This document shows positions 1 to 8,100 of a DNA stretch of 30,767 bases, in pieces; the stretch's first letter is position 1, and each line of letters begins with the position of its first letter. The stretch spans positions 1 through 30,767 of the forward strand of contig SLGQ01000044.1 in NCBI GenBank assembly GCA_007136595.1, given 5' to 3'. Source of the DNA: Candidatus Sumerlaeota bacterium (lineage in GTDB: Bacteria; UBP6; UBA1177). Position numbers and translations under genes: made by a program. The notes under the pieces are model-generated. The model was not told the DNA's origin. It ran no database searches and saw nothing but the letters and a program-made list of their open reading frames with translations.

Positions 1-643
1 AAAGCCGCAATTTGCAACTGTCACATTTCCCGCAAGAAACACCGTTTTCATCGGGACTGTAGCAACTGTGTGTCAGACCGTAATCAACACCCAGAGAAAC
101 TCCAAGCTCGATTATTTCTTTTTTTGACATATTTATAAAAGGAGCTTCTACGGAAAGTTCTTTTTCAACACCTTGCTTTGTTCCAACTTTTAAAGAGGAG
201 TTAAAGGCTTTTATAAATTCAGGACGACAATCAGGATAGCCGGAATAGTCAATAGCATTAACCCCTATGAATATTTTTTCTGCTCCAATGGTTTCCGCCA
301 TTCCTGATGCAATTGATAAAAAAATCAGATTTCTTGATGGAACATAGGTGGAAGGAATACTATCATCATCACATTGTTCCGGCACCGGAATTTCTCTATT
401 GACTAAAGAGCAGGTTTTAAAAGGGGTCAAATCTATGTTGAATTTTATCACCGAAGATTCAAGTCCGTATTTTAGAAGGGTTTGACAGCCTTTCTTAATT
501 TCAACTGAATGTCTCTGTCCATACTGTATAGTAAGAGGAAACACATCAAATCCTTTATTCAGAGTGTATGCAAGAAGAGTAGTAGAGTCCAACCCGCCAC
601 TGAAAAGAACAATGGCTTTTTTTTTGCTTTGATCTTTAATCAT
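1..643 (-). CDS. queC: 7-cyano-7-deazaguanine synthase QueC (3' end outside window)
   Basis: QueC makes preQ0 from 7-carboxy-7-deazaguanine, ammonia and ATP in the cytoplasm, on the route to queuosine in tRNA. 214 residues are visible. The N-terminus carries the PP-loop ATP pyrophosphatase motif SGGLDSTT (residues 15-22). The C-terminal zinc site is seen as Cys194, Cys204, Cys207 and Cys210 (HSCYSP...SCGKCDSC). Family members are about 220-230 residues, so only the last few residues are cut off by the window edge. The ATG at 643 overlaps the TGA of the upstream TonB-like gene as ATGA, so the two are translationally coupled. No separate promoter or preQ1 riboswitch is visible, and it is probably the third gene of the lipoprotein-TonB-queC unit. 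Identification is firm. Confidence 0.95.
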   Translation of the reverse strand, partial: MIKDQSKKKAIVLFSGGLDSTTLLAYTLNKGFDVFPLTIQYGQRHSVEIKKGCQTLLKYGLESSVIKFNIDLTPFKTCSLVNREIPVPEQCDDDSIPSTYVPSRNLIFLSIASGMAETIGAEKIFIGVNAIDYSGYPDCRPEFIKAFNSSLKVGTKQGVEKELSVEAPFINMSKKEIIELGVSLGVDYGLTHSCYSPDENGVSCGKCDSCKLRL

Positions 644-1683
644 TCCATTGTCACCATAAACCCGAACCTGATTTCCATGACACCTTCTTCATTCAGTAAA
701 GCTTCAGGAGGATTCTGAAAAGGAGAAGCCATCCTGAAAGCATTTATTGCCTCCCTGTCAAGGAAATCAATGCCGGAAGATGTTTCGAGTTCTATTGAAG
801 CTAATGTCCCGTTGGCATTTATCATTGCAATAATTTTCGTGTATCTGTTTTTTCTTCCGTACAAATGACCTTGGGGGTCATTTATCATCATAACATAAGC
901 AGGTGTCCAGTGCCTTGAAACCGCCTGCTTAATTTTATTAAAATAGGCGGCATAAAGATATTTTTTAGTATTAAGTGCTGTTTCATCAGATTTATCAATA
1001 TCTTTCAGATAGTCATTAGAAGGGGACATAAGATCTGCATCTCTGCCGGTCAAATATGGAAGGAACCTTCTGGGAATTGACCTTCCGCCCAAATATCGGG
1101 CACCTTCTTCATCTTCATCATCTTTCCCTGTTAAAAGTCCCGCTTCAGGTTTTTCTTCACCCTTTACAAACTTGCCATCGGTTCCGTCAAATCCTTTAAA
1201 CTCCCCTTTTTTGATCTTTTCAAGATGTTCTGAAACCGGTTTGTCCTTCTCTCCCGCAATTATCCGGTCCTCTTTATCGATTTCTTTTCCTGTTATTTCA
1301 AGCTCAATTTGCTTTTGAAGTTTTTCCCCCCTTTTAGTGATACTTCTATCGAAATCAGATCTCGTCTCTTTTTCTACAGACGAGTCATATTCAGAAACAA
1401 AACGGCTTTCATCAGGTTTTTTTTCATACTTCGGTTTAGCAATATCAACAACCTGTCCTCCCGGAACTTCTTCTTTTTTTATTTCGGGAGGTTCAATTTT
1501 TTCAACTTTTTCCGCTTTTATATCATCCCCGTCATAAAACATTATGCTTACCAGTTTGTCGCTGTCATATTCACCTTTAACATCAATTTTTACAAATATA
1601 AGTAAAAAGTGAAGTAAAACGGAAATAACAAGAAAAATGATGATCGGGGATCCGGAATATTTTTTCCTGTTTCTGAATTTCAT
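640..1683 (-). CDS. TonB-like C-terminal domain protein, inner-membrane anchored
   Basis: 347 residues. A short basic N-terminus precedes a single membrane segment (about residues 12-32), followed by a long charged, Lys/Glu-rich periplasmic linker and a TonB-like C-terminal domain from about residue 245 (YFNKIKQAVSRHW..., ...SSGIDFLDREAINAFRMASPFQNPPEAL). This is the architecture of TonB/TolA energy transducers and of the TonB-domain gliding proteins of Myxococcota. No ExbB/ExbD pair or TonB-dependent receptor is next to it here, so its partner is unknown. The linker is acidic/basic rather than the classic Pro-Lys repeat. It lies 17 nt after the lipoprotein gene and overlaps queC by 4 nt, so all three are probably one transcript. 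The domain call is good; the role is not known. Confidence 0.8.
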   Translation of the reverse strand: MKFRNRKKYSGSPIIIFLVISVLLHFLLIFVKIDVKGEYDSDKLVSIMFYDGDDIKAEKVEKIEPPEIKKEEVPGGQVVDIAKPKYEKKPDESRFVSEYDSSVEKETRSDFDRSITKRGEKLQKQIELEITGKEIDKEDRIIAGEKDKPVSEHLEKIKKGEFKGFDGTDGKFVKGEEKPEAGLLTGKDDEDEEGARYLGGRSIPRRFLPYLTGRDADLMSPSNDYLKDIDKSDETALNTKKYLYAAYFNKIKQAVSRHWTPAYVMMINDPQGHLYGRKNRYTKIIAMINANGTLASIELETSSGIDFLDREAINAFRMASPFQNPPEALLNEEGVMEIRFGFMVTME

Positions 1684-1700
1684 ATCAGCAGGGCTCGATT

Positions 1701-2549
1701 TTAGTTCGAGTCTCCCTTAGGAGGTTCCTGGCATCTATTATCAAGAAGTATTGTTCCGTTAGGACAGCAACGACCTTTCCCGGCTTCATGATAACCGGCA
1801 GGACACACAACACTTTCAACAGTGTCGCTGTAACGGGAACACCTTTCATTCATAATAAAATTAAAGCCATCGGGACAACAGAGGTGTTCAACCAGATTCA
1901 TTCCCGGATCACAGTTATCGAGGATCTTGAAGAAAGGTCTGATACACATATCTTTATCGGCGATTTCATTAGACCCGCAACTGCCCGACTTGTTAAGCTG
2001 GGAATTTACGGTAAATTCACCAAGATACAGCTCACTTCCACGAAGATTGAGATCCGACTTGAAAACAAAAATGTTGTCATTGAAATTCCGGTCAATAACC
2101 AGGAAAAACTCATACCTGCCCGGAGCAAGATCATGTTTGAATTCACTGTTGAATGCAAGGGGAACTATTTTCACAGGTTTTTTATCTCTGAAAATAACAA
2201 TTACAGTATTTCCGCTTGGGTAGTTGTTTCTCAGGTGGATCCTTGAAACATTTGACGGTATTTTCAGATTTCTGTTCGGGGACTCAATAAATTGATCAAG
2301 AGCATGACTTTTGTAGTTCCCGGTTATTTTTTGCACCTGTTTTTCAATGAAAGAGTTCATTGCTTCGCCATGTTCTTCTTTTAATCCATGGATCCCGACA
2401 AGAACTTCAACATCTCTGTTTTTAGAATCCTCACGGATTATCTCAATTTGTCTTTCAATTAAAGATCTGCTCTCATCTTTAATGTCTGCACTGCCGCAGG
2501 AAACGGCTCCAACAGCAACACAAACAAACAACCACTTAATAACTTTCAT
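1701..2549 (-). CDS. Cys-rich lipoprotein of unknown function
   Basis: 282 residues from the chosen start. The signal sequence ends in a lipobox, AVSC, giving a lipidated Cys18 on the mature protein. An in-frame ATG lies 12 nt upstream (2561), but the GGAG at 2559-2556 sits 6 nt before the ATG at 2549 and would be inside the longer reading frame, so 2549 is the better start. The middle contains a beta-rich stretch that I do not recognise. The last 90 or so residues are rich in cysteine (CCPDGFNF...C, CPAGYHEAGKGRCCPNG...C), resembling small disulfide modules of extracytoplasmic proteins. First gene of the lipoprotein-TonB-queC operon, with its own promoter at 2616-2643. The envelope location is well supported; the function is not. 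Confidence 0.75.
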   Translation of the reverse strand: MKVIKWLFVCVAVGAVSCGSADIKDESRSLIERQIEIIREDSKNRDVEVLVGIHGLKEEHGEAMNSFIEKQVQKITGNYKSHALDQFIESPNRNLKIPSNVSRIHLRNNYPSGNTVIVIFRDKKPVKIVPLAFNSEFKHDLAPGRYEFFLVIDRNFNDNIFVFKSDLNLRGSELYLGEFTVNSQLNKSGSCGSNEIADKDMCIRPFFKILDNCDPGMNLVEHLCCPDGFNFIMNERCSRYSDTVESVVCPAGYHEAGKGRCCPNGTILLDNRCQEPPKGDSN

Positions 2550-2615
2550 GATTCGCTCCATATCTAATGTTTTAAAACAACAACAAATGTTCTTTCAACA
2601 TCATTTTACAATTAC

Positions 2616-2643
2616 ATTATACACACTTTGAGAGTAAAGTAAA
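2616..2643 (-). promoter_or_regulatory. Promoter for lipoprotein-tonB-queC operon
   Basis: Read on the minus strand: -35 TTTACT (2643-2638), 16-nt spacer, perfect -10 TATAAT (2621-2616). It would start transcription about 60 nt before the lipoprotein ATG. Judged from consensus only. Confidence 0.55.
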
Positions 2644-2773
2644 ATATTAAAAAGAAAAGTGGGCTCTTAAATATTTTATTCAATATGACTCAACATTTAA
2701 ACACTGCTGACTTGGCAGAACTGTTGTTATGAAGAAATGCCATAAAAAAATCAAGCTCTTGCATTATTGTAGC

Positions 2774-2801
2774 TTGACAATAGTGTTTTGCTGGATAACA
2801 T
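2774..2801 (+). promoter_or_regulatory. Promoter for the sigma-region-4-like gene, flanked by dyads
   Basis: Perfect -35 TTGACA (2774-2779), 16-nt spacer, -10 TAACAT (2796-2801). An inverted repeat ends inside the -35 box and a second dyad starts at the last bases of the -10 box, both in positions typical of operators. Because this promoter covers the ATG-like start at 2788, the true start of the gene must be further downstream, at 2881. Confidence 0.55.
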
Positions 2802-2880
2802 CACTCAAGTGATTGTCTTTTTATTAAGAGTTACGCGGCGTGTCATGAATTTTAGAGATTCAAAAACAGGAGAAGAGTCA

Positions 2881-3327
2881 ATGTTTCCTAAAGTAAAAAA
2901 ATCTAAAAAGAAGGTGAAGCCTTACACTGAAGTAATTAATGAACAGAGAGGAGAATTGGAAAAAGATCCTATTTACAGGGATCTTATTGACATTACCAGT
3001 TACCAGAAACCTAAAACCAGATCAGAATGTTTAAAACTTAAAAGACCATGTCTCTTTGTTTCATGTAAATATCATTTGTTTCTTGATGTAAACCCTGAAA
3101 CTAAATCAATTAAGTTCAATTTCCCCGGAAAAGAAGTATGGGAACTCAGGGAAACATGTGCACTTGATGTTGCTGACAAGGGTGGCGTTACTCTGGAAGA
3201 AGTGGGCGCAATTATGAATCTCACAAGGGAGAGGATTCGTCAGGTAGAAATGAGAGCTCTTCAGAAACTTAGACAGAACAGTTCGAAATACAACATTAAA
3301 AACTTCAGCTTTTTAAGCGGAAAATAA
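2881..3327 (+). CDS. Small Cys-motif protein with sigma-70 region 4-like helix-turn-helix
   Basis: 148 residues. The ATG at 2881 has AGGAGA 7 nt upstream; longer in-frame starts would fall inside the promoter. The N-terminus is Lys-rich. Residues about 50-93 hold four cysteines (Cys50, Cys57, Cys62, Cys93; ECLKLKRPCLFVSCKYH...ETCALDVAD). Residues about 95-131 match sigma-70 region 4.2 (GGVTLEEVGAIMNLTRERIRQVEMRALQKLR), the part that binds the -35 element. Regions 2 and 3 are missing, so it cannot be a complete sigma factor. From memory, similar Cys-plus-region-4 proteins are conserved in delta-proteobacteria and myxobacteria. A DNA-binding regulator is the likely role; the cysteines could bind zinc or an Fe-S cluster (inference). 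It converges on the alcohol dehydrogenase gene with a 3-nt gap. Confidence 0.8.
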   Translation: MFPKVKKSKKKVKPYTEVINEQRGELEKDPIYRDLIDITSYQKPKTRSECLKLKRPCLFVSCKYHLFLDVNPETKSIKFNFPGKEVWELRETCALDVADKGGVTLEEVGAIMNLTRERIRQVEMRALQKLRQNSSKYNIKNFSFLSGK

Positions 3328-3330
3328 TTT

Positions 3331-4491
3331 TCACAAGCTATTCCTGTATATTTCAACGATATCACTTTTACTCAGGCACTTAAATCTTCCAATAGAATTG
3401 TACTTCAAAGCTGATTCCGCCATTTCTTCAAATTTATCGTCACTGATCCCCAACTCGGACAATTTTGATGGTATCCCTAGAGATGAGAAAAAACGGGAAG
3501 TTGCAGAAATGGAATCCGCAGCAACTTTGAAAGGATCTTTCCCTTCTATTCCCCAGACATTTCTTCCGTAAGTGGAAAATTTTTCAACATTATCTTTGTC
3601 AAGAACTTTTCTCATCCAGTGAGGTGTCAATATTGCAAGCCCTGTACCGTGGGTTATATCGTATTTTGCACTCAGCTCATGTTCTATCAGATGTGTCGCC
3701 CAGTCTCCATCTTTACCTGCGCCTAAAAGACCGTTAAGTGCAATAGTACCTGCCCACATTATCTGAGCTCTAGCTTCATAATCATCAGGTTTTTCAATAG
3801 CCGTCGGTCCATATTTAATAATGGTCTTAAGAATTGCTTCAGACATAAAATCCTGAACTGCCGATTCTGGATAACTGAAATACTGTTCAAAAATATGGCT
3901 CATTATATCGGCGATTCCTGCTGCAGTCTGATCTTTAGGAACAGAAAAAGTATAACAGGGATCTAAGACACTGAATTTAGGCTTCATTTTCATGCTTCCC
4001 GTAGCTAGCTTTTCTTCCGTTTCCGGATTGGATATCACTGTGCCGCCGTTCATTTCACTTCCCGTGGCAGCTAAAGTTAAAACCGTGCATATTGGAAGAG
4101 CTTTTTTTATAGTTGCTTTTCTTGTGAAGAAATCCCATGGATCACCGCTATAGTATCTTGCAGCAGCTATGGCTTTGCAACAGTCTATGACACTTCCGGC
4201 TCCGGCTGCAATTATGTAGTCAACACCCTCTTTTCTACAAATTTCGGCTCCCTCTCTTACTGTTGATATTCTTGGATTAGGGTCTATGCCTGAGAGTTCA
4301 ACGAACGGAATGGAAACTTTTTCAAGCTCACTGACAATATCATTGTAAACACCGTTTTTTTTAATACTTCCGTGTCCGTATGCCAGCAACACTTTTTCCG
4401 CTCCTGCTTTTTTTAAATTTTTACCAAGAACAGTAACCTGATCTTTACCAAAAAAGATGTCAGTGGGAACGGAAAACCAGAAATTATTCAT
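3331..4491 (-). CDS. Iron-containing alcohol dehydrogenase (BdhA/YqhD-like)
   Basis: 386 residues, full length for the group III iron-dependent alcohol dehydrogenases that reduce aldehydes to alcohols with NAD(P)H. The nucleotide-binding motif GAGSVID is at residues 97-103 and the family signature AATGSEMNGG at 141-150. The four metal ligands known from YqhD are present at matching positions: Asp195, His199, His267 and His281 (ADIMSH, WATHLIEHE, DITHGTG). The closest subfamily by pattern is NADPH/NADH-dependent butanol dehydrogenase; the true substrate cannot be read from sequence. GGAGG lies 7 nt before the ATG, within the 3' end of the DMT transporter gene, and the two overlap as ATGA, so they are co-translated. 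Confidence 0.92.
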   Translation of the reverse strand: MNNFWFSVPTDIFFGKDQVTVLGKNLKKAGAEKVLLAYGHGSIKKNGVYNDIVSELEKVSIPFVELSGIDPNPRISTVREGAEICRKEGVDYIIAAGAGSVIDCCKAIAAARYYSGDPWDFFTRKATIKKALPICTVLTLAATGSEMNGGTVISNPETEEKLATGSMKMKPKFSVLDPCYTFSVPKDQTAAGIADIMSHIFEQYFSYPESAVQDFMSEAILKTIIKYGPTAIEKPDDYEARAQIMWAGTIALNGLLGAGKDGDWATHLIEHELSAKYDITHGTGLAILTPHWMRKVLDKDNVEKFSTYGRNVWGIEGKDPFKVAADSISATSRFFSSLGIPSKLSELGISDDKFEEMAESALKYNSIGRFKCLSKSDIVEIYRNSL

Positions 4492-5393
4492 ATTGGCACC
4501 TCCTCAAATTTTTTACCTCTGAATTTCACCTGAGACACAAAAAGTCCCGTTATAACAGCAAGCACTCCGATTACTTTTATGGTCCCGAACTCTTCTCCAA
4601 AAAAGAAAAATGAAAAAATAGCAGTTATAACTGGAATAAGATTTGTAAAAGTATTTGCTTTTGCTGCACCTATGTGAGCTACTACAGGAATAAAAAGAAC
4701 AAATGATATAGTTGACGGAAATACTCCAAGCTTCAGTATCGCAGTATAAGCAACAGCTTCGTGGCTGGAATTGAGAAAAGAGTTGAGCTCGAAAATAAGA
4801 AAAACAGGGAGGAACATAAATACAGCCATAAAGTTCTGCCAGAAAACTATCATGATACTGTTATATTTACTGCCCACTTTTTTTAAAACAATAGAGAACA
4901 ATATTGCACTTACAACAGCAATAAAAAGGAGCAAAACCCCTCTGGCAGAAGCTGCGAAAGATCCTCCGTCACTTAAAACCACAAAAATTATTCCGACAAA
5001 AGAAAGAACAATACCTATAAAGTTTGCAATACTTACTTTTTCTTTAACTCCGAGAATAAAAAGAAAGAGTGGAGTTAAAAGAGGGATCGTTGAAATGATT
5101 ATTGCTCCTGTTGTCGGAGAAACATGCTGCATTCCGTATCCTTCACCCATGAAATAACAGAAAGGTTCGAAAAAAGATATCAGGAACAGCCATTTGAAAT
5201 CACTTTTATCAGGCAATATTTTTCTACCGGTTATAATGAGAATGAGAAAAAGTATGGTGACTGATATTATCATTCTTAAAAGTACAACGGTTGTAGGCTG
5301 ATAACTTATGAATGCGTCTTTATACCATACGAAAGAAAGTGCCCAGAACGACATCGATACAAAAGCATAAAGATATATTTTTGGTGTACTCAA
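4488..5393 (-). CDS. DMT-superfamily (EamA) transporter
   Basis: 301 residues with about ten hydrophobic segments arranged as two EamA halves, the layout of drug/metabolite transporters in the inner membrane. The substrate is unknown; coupling to an alcohol dehydrogenase (4-nt overlap) is suggestive but not decisive. The start codon is TTG at 5393: an AGGA is placed 9 nt before it and no ATG is available nearby until residue 13, which falls inside the first membrane segment. It follows the HU gene by 26 nt with no terminator seen between them, so HU-transporter-dehydrogenase may be one transcript. Confidence 0.85.
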   Translation of the reverse strand: MSTPKIYLYAFVSMSFWALSFVWYKDAFISYQPTTVVLLRMIISVTILFLILIITGRKILPDKSDFKWLFLISFFEPFCYFMGEGYGMQHVSPTTGAIIISTIPLLTPLFLFILGVKEKVSIANFIGIVLSFVGIIFVVLSDGGSFAASARGVLLLFIAVVSAILFSIVLKKVGSKYNSIMIVFWQNFMAVFMFLPVFLIFELNSFLNSSHEAVAYTAILKLGVFPSTISFVLFIPVVAHIGAAKANTFTNLIPVITAIFSFFFFGEEFGTIKVIGVLAVITGLFVSQVKFRGKKFEEVPI

Positions 5394-5419
5394 TAGGTTT
5401 TTTCCTGTCTATCTATGTT

Positions 5420-5695
5420 TCAGTTGTTGATTTTTTCCTTAAGATCTTTCCCGGCTTTGAAAGCAGGAAGTTTTTTTGCCGGGATCATTATTTTTTCACC
5501 GGTTTTAGGGTTGATCCCTTGTCTTGAATCATATTCCTTTACAGTAAAACTGCCAAAACCTCTGATCTCGACTCTTTCACCATTTTCCATTGCTTCAGTG
5601 ATAGAACCCATAATAACATCAATGTATTTAAGTGCTTCAGCTTGAGATATTCCTGTTTTTTTAGCAATTTCTTTTGAAAGTTCTGTCCTGTTCAT
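5420..5695 (-). CDS. HU-family DNA-binding protein
   Basis: 91 residues, the normal length for HU/IHF. The N-terminal dimerisation helices (MNRTELSKEIAKKTGISQAEA) are followed by RGFGSF (about residues 45-50) and the DNA-binding arm with INPKTGEKIMIPAKKLPAFKAGKDLK (about 60-87). This is the family's standard layout, including the Pro at the tip that kinks DNA. The ATG is preceded by GGGGGA at a good distance. It is a histone-like architectural protein of the nucleoid. Whether it is an HU or an IHF subunit cannot be decided from this alone; arm and length fit HU. Confidence 0.93.
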   Translation of the reverse strand: MNRTELSKEIAKKTGISQAEALKYIDVIMGSITEAMENGERVEIRGFGSFTVKEYDSRQGINPKTGEKIMIPAKKLPAFKAGKDLKEKINN

Positions 5696-5730
5696 AAAAT
5701 CCCCCTGTGTTTTAATAAGTTTCTTATAAT

Positions 5731-6141
5731 TTAAAAAGTCCCGGTTTTATTTACAGTGTATGTCCTGTTTTCATTCCAGCCCCTTGCTTTTTTCAAGTTT
5801 GCAACAGCTTTGTTTTGCGAATCTTCCTGTGAAGTTCCGCTGAAACCGTAAGCATAGGTTTTTACCAACACACCGTCATGAAGATAGGCTGCGTAAAGAA
5901 CAGTGTAATAGCCTTTGTTAAGTGTGGTTGATTCAGTAGCTCTCACATTCGCATGCCCCTGTTCTTTAAGCTGTGCGATCGCTCTTGATCTGGCTCTGTT
6001 GGCATTGTTGCCATCTTCAAAGTAAAATGTCCAAGTTACTGCATTTCCATCTTTGTCAACAGCTTCGGCAAAAGCTGCAGCTCCAAAAAGAGAAGAAAAG
6101 CAGAACAATGTAAAAAAAACTGCCATTAATTTAACTTTCAT
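5731..6141 (-). CDS. Small secreted protein, unknown family
   Basis: 136 residues. The N-terminus is a clear Sec signal peptide (MKVKLMAVFFTLFCFSSLFGAAAFAEA) with likely cleavage after AFA. The mature part of about 110 residues is rich in Ala, Asn, Tyr and Thr (WTFYFEDGNNANRARSRA..., VLYAAYLHDGVLVKTYAYGFSG...) and I do not recognise it. The ATG at 6141 is chosen over an in-frame TTG at 6153 because GGAGG lies just upstream of 6141 and overlaps that TTG. It has its own promoter with a perfect -35 box and a 7-bp dyad in the leader, so it is probably transcribed and regulated separately from the FHA gene upstream. Confidence 0.7.
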   Translation of the reverse strand: MKVKLMAVFFTLFCFSSLFGAAAFAEAVDKDGNAVTWTFYFEDGNNANRARSRAIAQLKEQGHANVRATESTTLNKGYYTVLYAAYLHDGVLVKTYAYGFSGTSQEDSQNKAVANLKKARGWNENRTYTVNKTGTF

Positions 6142-6157
6142 TCCTGCCTCCAAATAT

Positions 6158-6176
6158 GTGTAATAACAAATTACAC
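6158..6176. promoter_or_regulatory. 7-bp dyad in leader of the secreted-protein gene
   Basis: GTGTAAT-aacaa-ATTACAC, a perfect inverted repeat with 7-bp arms and a 5-nt centre. It lies between the -10 box (6181-6186) and the ribosome binding site, in the usual place for a repressor operator; it could also fold as a hairpin in the mRNA. Confidence 0.5.
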
Positions 6177-6180
6177 TTGA

Positions 6181-6209
6181 ATAGTGCCATTTATGTATTG
6201 AAATGTCAA
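6181..6209 (-). promoter_or_regulatory. Promoter for the secreted-protein gene
   Basis: On the minus strand: perfect -35 TTGACA (6209-6204), 17-nt spacer, weak -10 CACTAT (6186-6181) preceded by TGG, an extended -10 element. Confidence 0.45.
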
Positions 6210-6228
6210 ATGAAAAAACGAAAAGTCT

Positions 6229-8100
6229 TTAAAGGTTTCTCATTAATGCTTTAGATTTTTCGTGGTATTCGCTATTGGGATCAGTTCCGTCAATTATTCT
6301 TTGAAAAAGTTCTCTTGCCTGTTGAGGATCTTCCATCCTTAAACTTCTTGCTCTCATGTAAAGAGTTTTAGCCTCTTCATCACCCAGAGTTGCTCTTCTT
6401 GATGGCTGTTGAGCAGGCGGAGCACTTCTTCTCGCTTCCTGACGGGCAGGCGGCGGTGCGGATGCTTTATCAAGAGCTTCTATATCTCTGACCATTTTAC
6501 CGCCGGAGATAGTTCTGTCATACTCTATAAGGCGACTTATCATAGCACTTCTTCTTGTTCCGGTAGCATCTCCGGCTCTTTCCCACATTCTTTGAAATCT
6601 TTCAATTTCTTTTTTAGTGGCATTGGCTTTTTGAGCAATGGAACGATCCCGGGCAGCTCTATCAAGACTGCTTATTGCGGCACTGAAATTCTTAGACAGA
6701 TACTGAGATATGGCTCTGTCGTAATCTGCCTGACCACCGCTTGCAGCAGGTTCCTGTCTAGGGGGTGGAGCTGCTTGTCTGGCGGGAGCTTGTTGTGCAG
6801 GTGCCGCCTGACGACGGGGCGCTGATCTTTGTGCCTGAGCTCTGGCTCTTCTGCTGGCTGCCGCTGCTGCTGCCGCTTTTTTCTTTTCTTCCGCTTCTCT
6901 CTGCATTGCCTCAGCTTTCTGCTGACCTATCTTTGCAACAAGTGATGCCTGAAGCTCTTTCACTTCTTCATTTTCGGGATCATCAGCCAGAATGGCATAT
7001 ATCTTAGTAAAAGCTTCATCCTCTTTGTTTTGAGCAATAAGTGATTTTACTTCCTCAACATTCCAATTGGCGACAGTTTCTTCTCCGACAAGCTCAACGA
7101 CATCACTGTAAAAAATTGATTCTGAGTCAATTTCTTTAAATATTTTTTCAGCAGCAGCTTTTTTATTTCCTTCAAAAAGAGCCTTACCTTCATTAAACTT
7201 TGCCTGAACTTCTTTTTCTTTTGTAACTAATTCAAGTCTTTCAAGAAGCTGTCTCTGTTCAGGAGCTTTTTTGAGAAATTCTTTGATCTGTTTTTCAGCA
7301 GTTTCCAGCTCTTTGTTTTCGATCAGATCGTCCAAAGCATCAACATCTTCTATTGCAAGTCTCCAAGGACCTTCGGCAACTGTTCTGCCGGGCTGTAGTG
7401 TCTCCGGCTGGAACATGTAAAAATAAAGGAATGCTCCTGCGCCGATAAGAACAAGGAAAATTGCAACCCATGCGAGAGGGGACGCTCCTTTCTTTTTATA
7501 GACGATCTCCTCTTCATAATGCTGCTCTTCTTTTCTTGACCACTTTTCTTTCATATCTTCGTTTATTATTTCAAAACGGATATGTCTTGCTCCGGCGACA
7601 ATTACATCATTGTGATAAAGATCGGATTTCGTGATCTTGCTTCCATTCACTCTCGTTCCGTTTCCGCTTCCAAGGTCTGAAACACAGAAATGATCGTCTT
7701 CTCTTTCAACCTTAAAATGTTTTCTTGATACAGATGGGTCAGTTATAACAAAATCGTTATCCAAACCTCTTCCTACAAATATTTCGTCCCTCGTTATTTC
7801 AATACTTTTCCCCTGATCTTTGCCATCTGTTATTGTAAGTCTGGCATCAGCAGAGTGTCCTGATAGAGAGGCAAGGTCAATGATGGCAGTTTTCTCTTCA
7901 GCCATTTCCTCATCATCGTCATCATCAAGCAAAGTAGGGGGAATAGAAGCAGTCGGCGGTGGCGGCGGAGTAGGTGCTCCTCCCGGTTTTTTCTGCATTG
8001 CTTCTTTCCGTGCTTTTTCAGCTTTGATCTTTTCAGCTAATTTTTTCAAATACTCTTTGTCGATCGTGGGTTTTCCTGTTCCTTGTTTGTTTTCTTCCAT
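6229..8100 (-). CDS. FHA-domain single-pass membrane protein with TPR-like C-terminus
   Basis: 623 residues. Order of parts: charged coiled N-terminus (1-40), Pro-rich and Asp-rich linker (41-65), FHA domain (about 85-178) with Gly110-Arg111, Ser125-Arg-Lys-His128 and Asn147-Gly-Thr149, basic stretch, one membrane segment (about 207-230), helical region likely of TPR type, an Ala/Arg/Gln/Pro-rich linker, and more helical repeats to the end. FHA domains bind phosphothreonine, so it probably reads Ser/Thr kinase signals in the cytoplasm and carries a periplasmic helical scaffold. The start at 8100 has AGGAG 8 nt upstream; a longer frame beginning at 8160 would start upstream of the promoter. 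Its last 47 residues match the end of the 1289-residue TPR protein at 10694. Confidence 0.85.
   Translation of the reverse strand: MEENKQGTGKPTIDKEYLKKLAEKIKAEKARKEAMQKKPGGAPTPPPPPTASIPPTLLDDDDDEEMAEEKTAIIDLASLSGHSADARLTITDGKDQGKSIEITRDEIFVGRGLDNDFVITDPSVSRKHFKVEREDDHFCVSDLGSGNGTRVNGSKITKSDLYHNDVIVAGARHIRFEIINEDMKEKWSRKEEQHYEEEIVYKKKGASPLAWVAIFLVLIGAGAFLYFYMFQPETLQPGRTVAEGPWRLAIEDVDALDDLIENKELETAEKQIKEFLKKAPEQRQLLERLELVTKEKEVQAKFNEGKALFEGNKKAAAEKIFKEIDSESIFYSDVVELVGEETVANWNVEEVKSLIAQNKEDEAFTKIYAILADDPENEEVKELQASLVAKIGQQKAEAMQREAEEKKKAAAAAAASRRARAQAQRSAPRRQAAPAQQAPARQAAPPPRQEPAASGGQADYDRAISQYLSKNFSAAISSLDRAARDRSIAQKANATKKEIERFQRMWERAGDATGTRRSAMISRLIEYDRTISGGKMVRDIEALDKASAPPPARQEARRSAPPAQQPSRRATLGDEEAKTLYMRARSLRMEDPQQARELFQRIIDGTDPNSEYHEKSKALMRNL

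Larger units (their letters stand above)
2550..2880. other. Divergent intergenic region with two promoters and two dyads
   Basis: The 331 bases between the lipoprotein and the sigma-like gene hold no supported gene. They contain the leftward promoter (2616-2643), a rightward promoter (2774-2801), a 7-bp inverted repeat TCAAGCT/AGCTTGA with a 13-nt loop (2751-2777, overlapping the rightward -35 box), and a 14-bp dyad ATCACT-CA-AGTGAT (2800-2813) at the end of the rightward -10 box. The stretch from 2644 to 2750 is AT-rich with nothing I can name. Confidence 0.6.

Noticed and set aside
3328..3330. Terminator between the sigma-like gene and the alcohol dehydrogenase gene
   Set aside because: The gap is only 3 nt and there is no hairpin with a T-run on either side.
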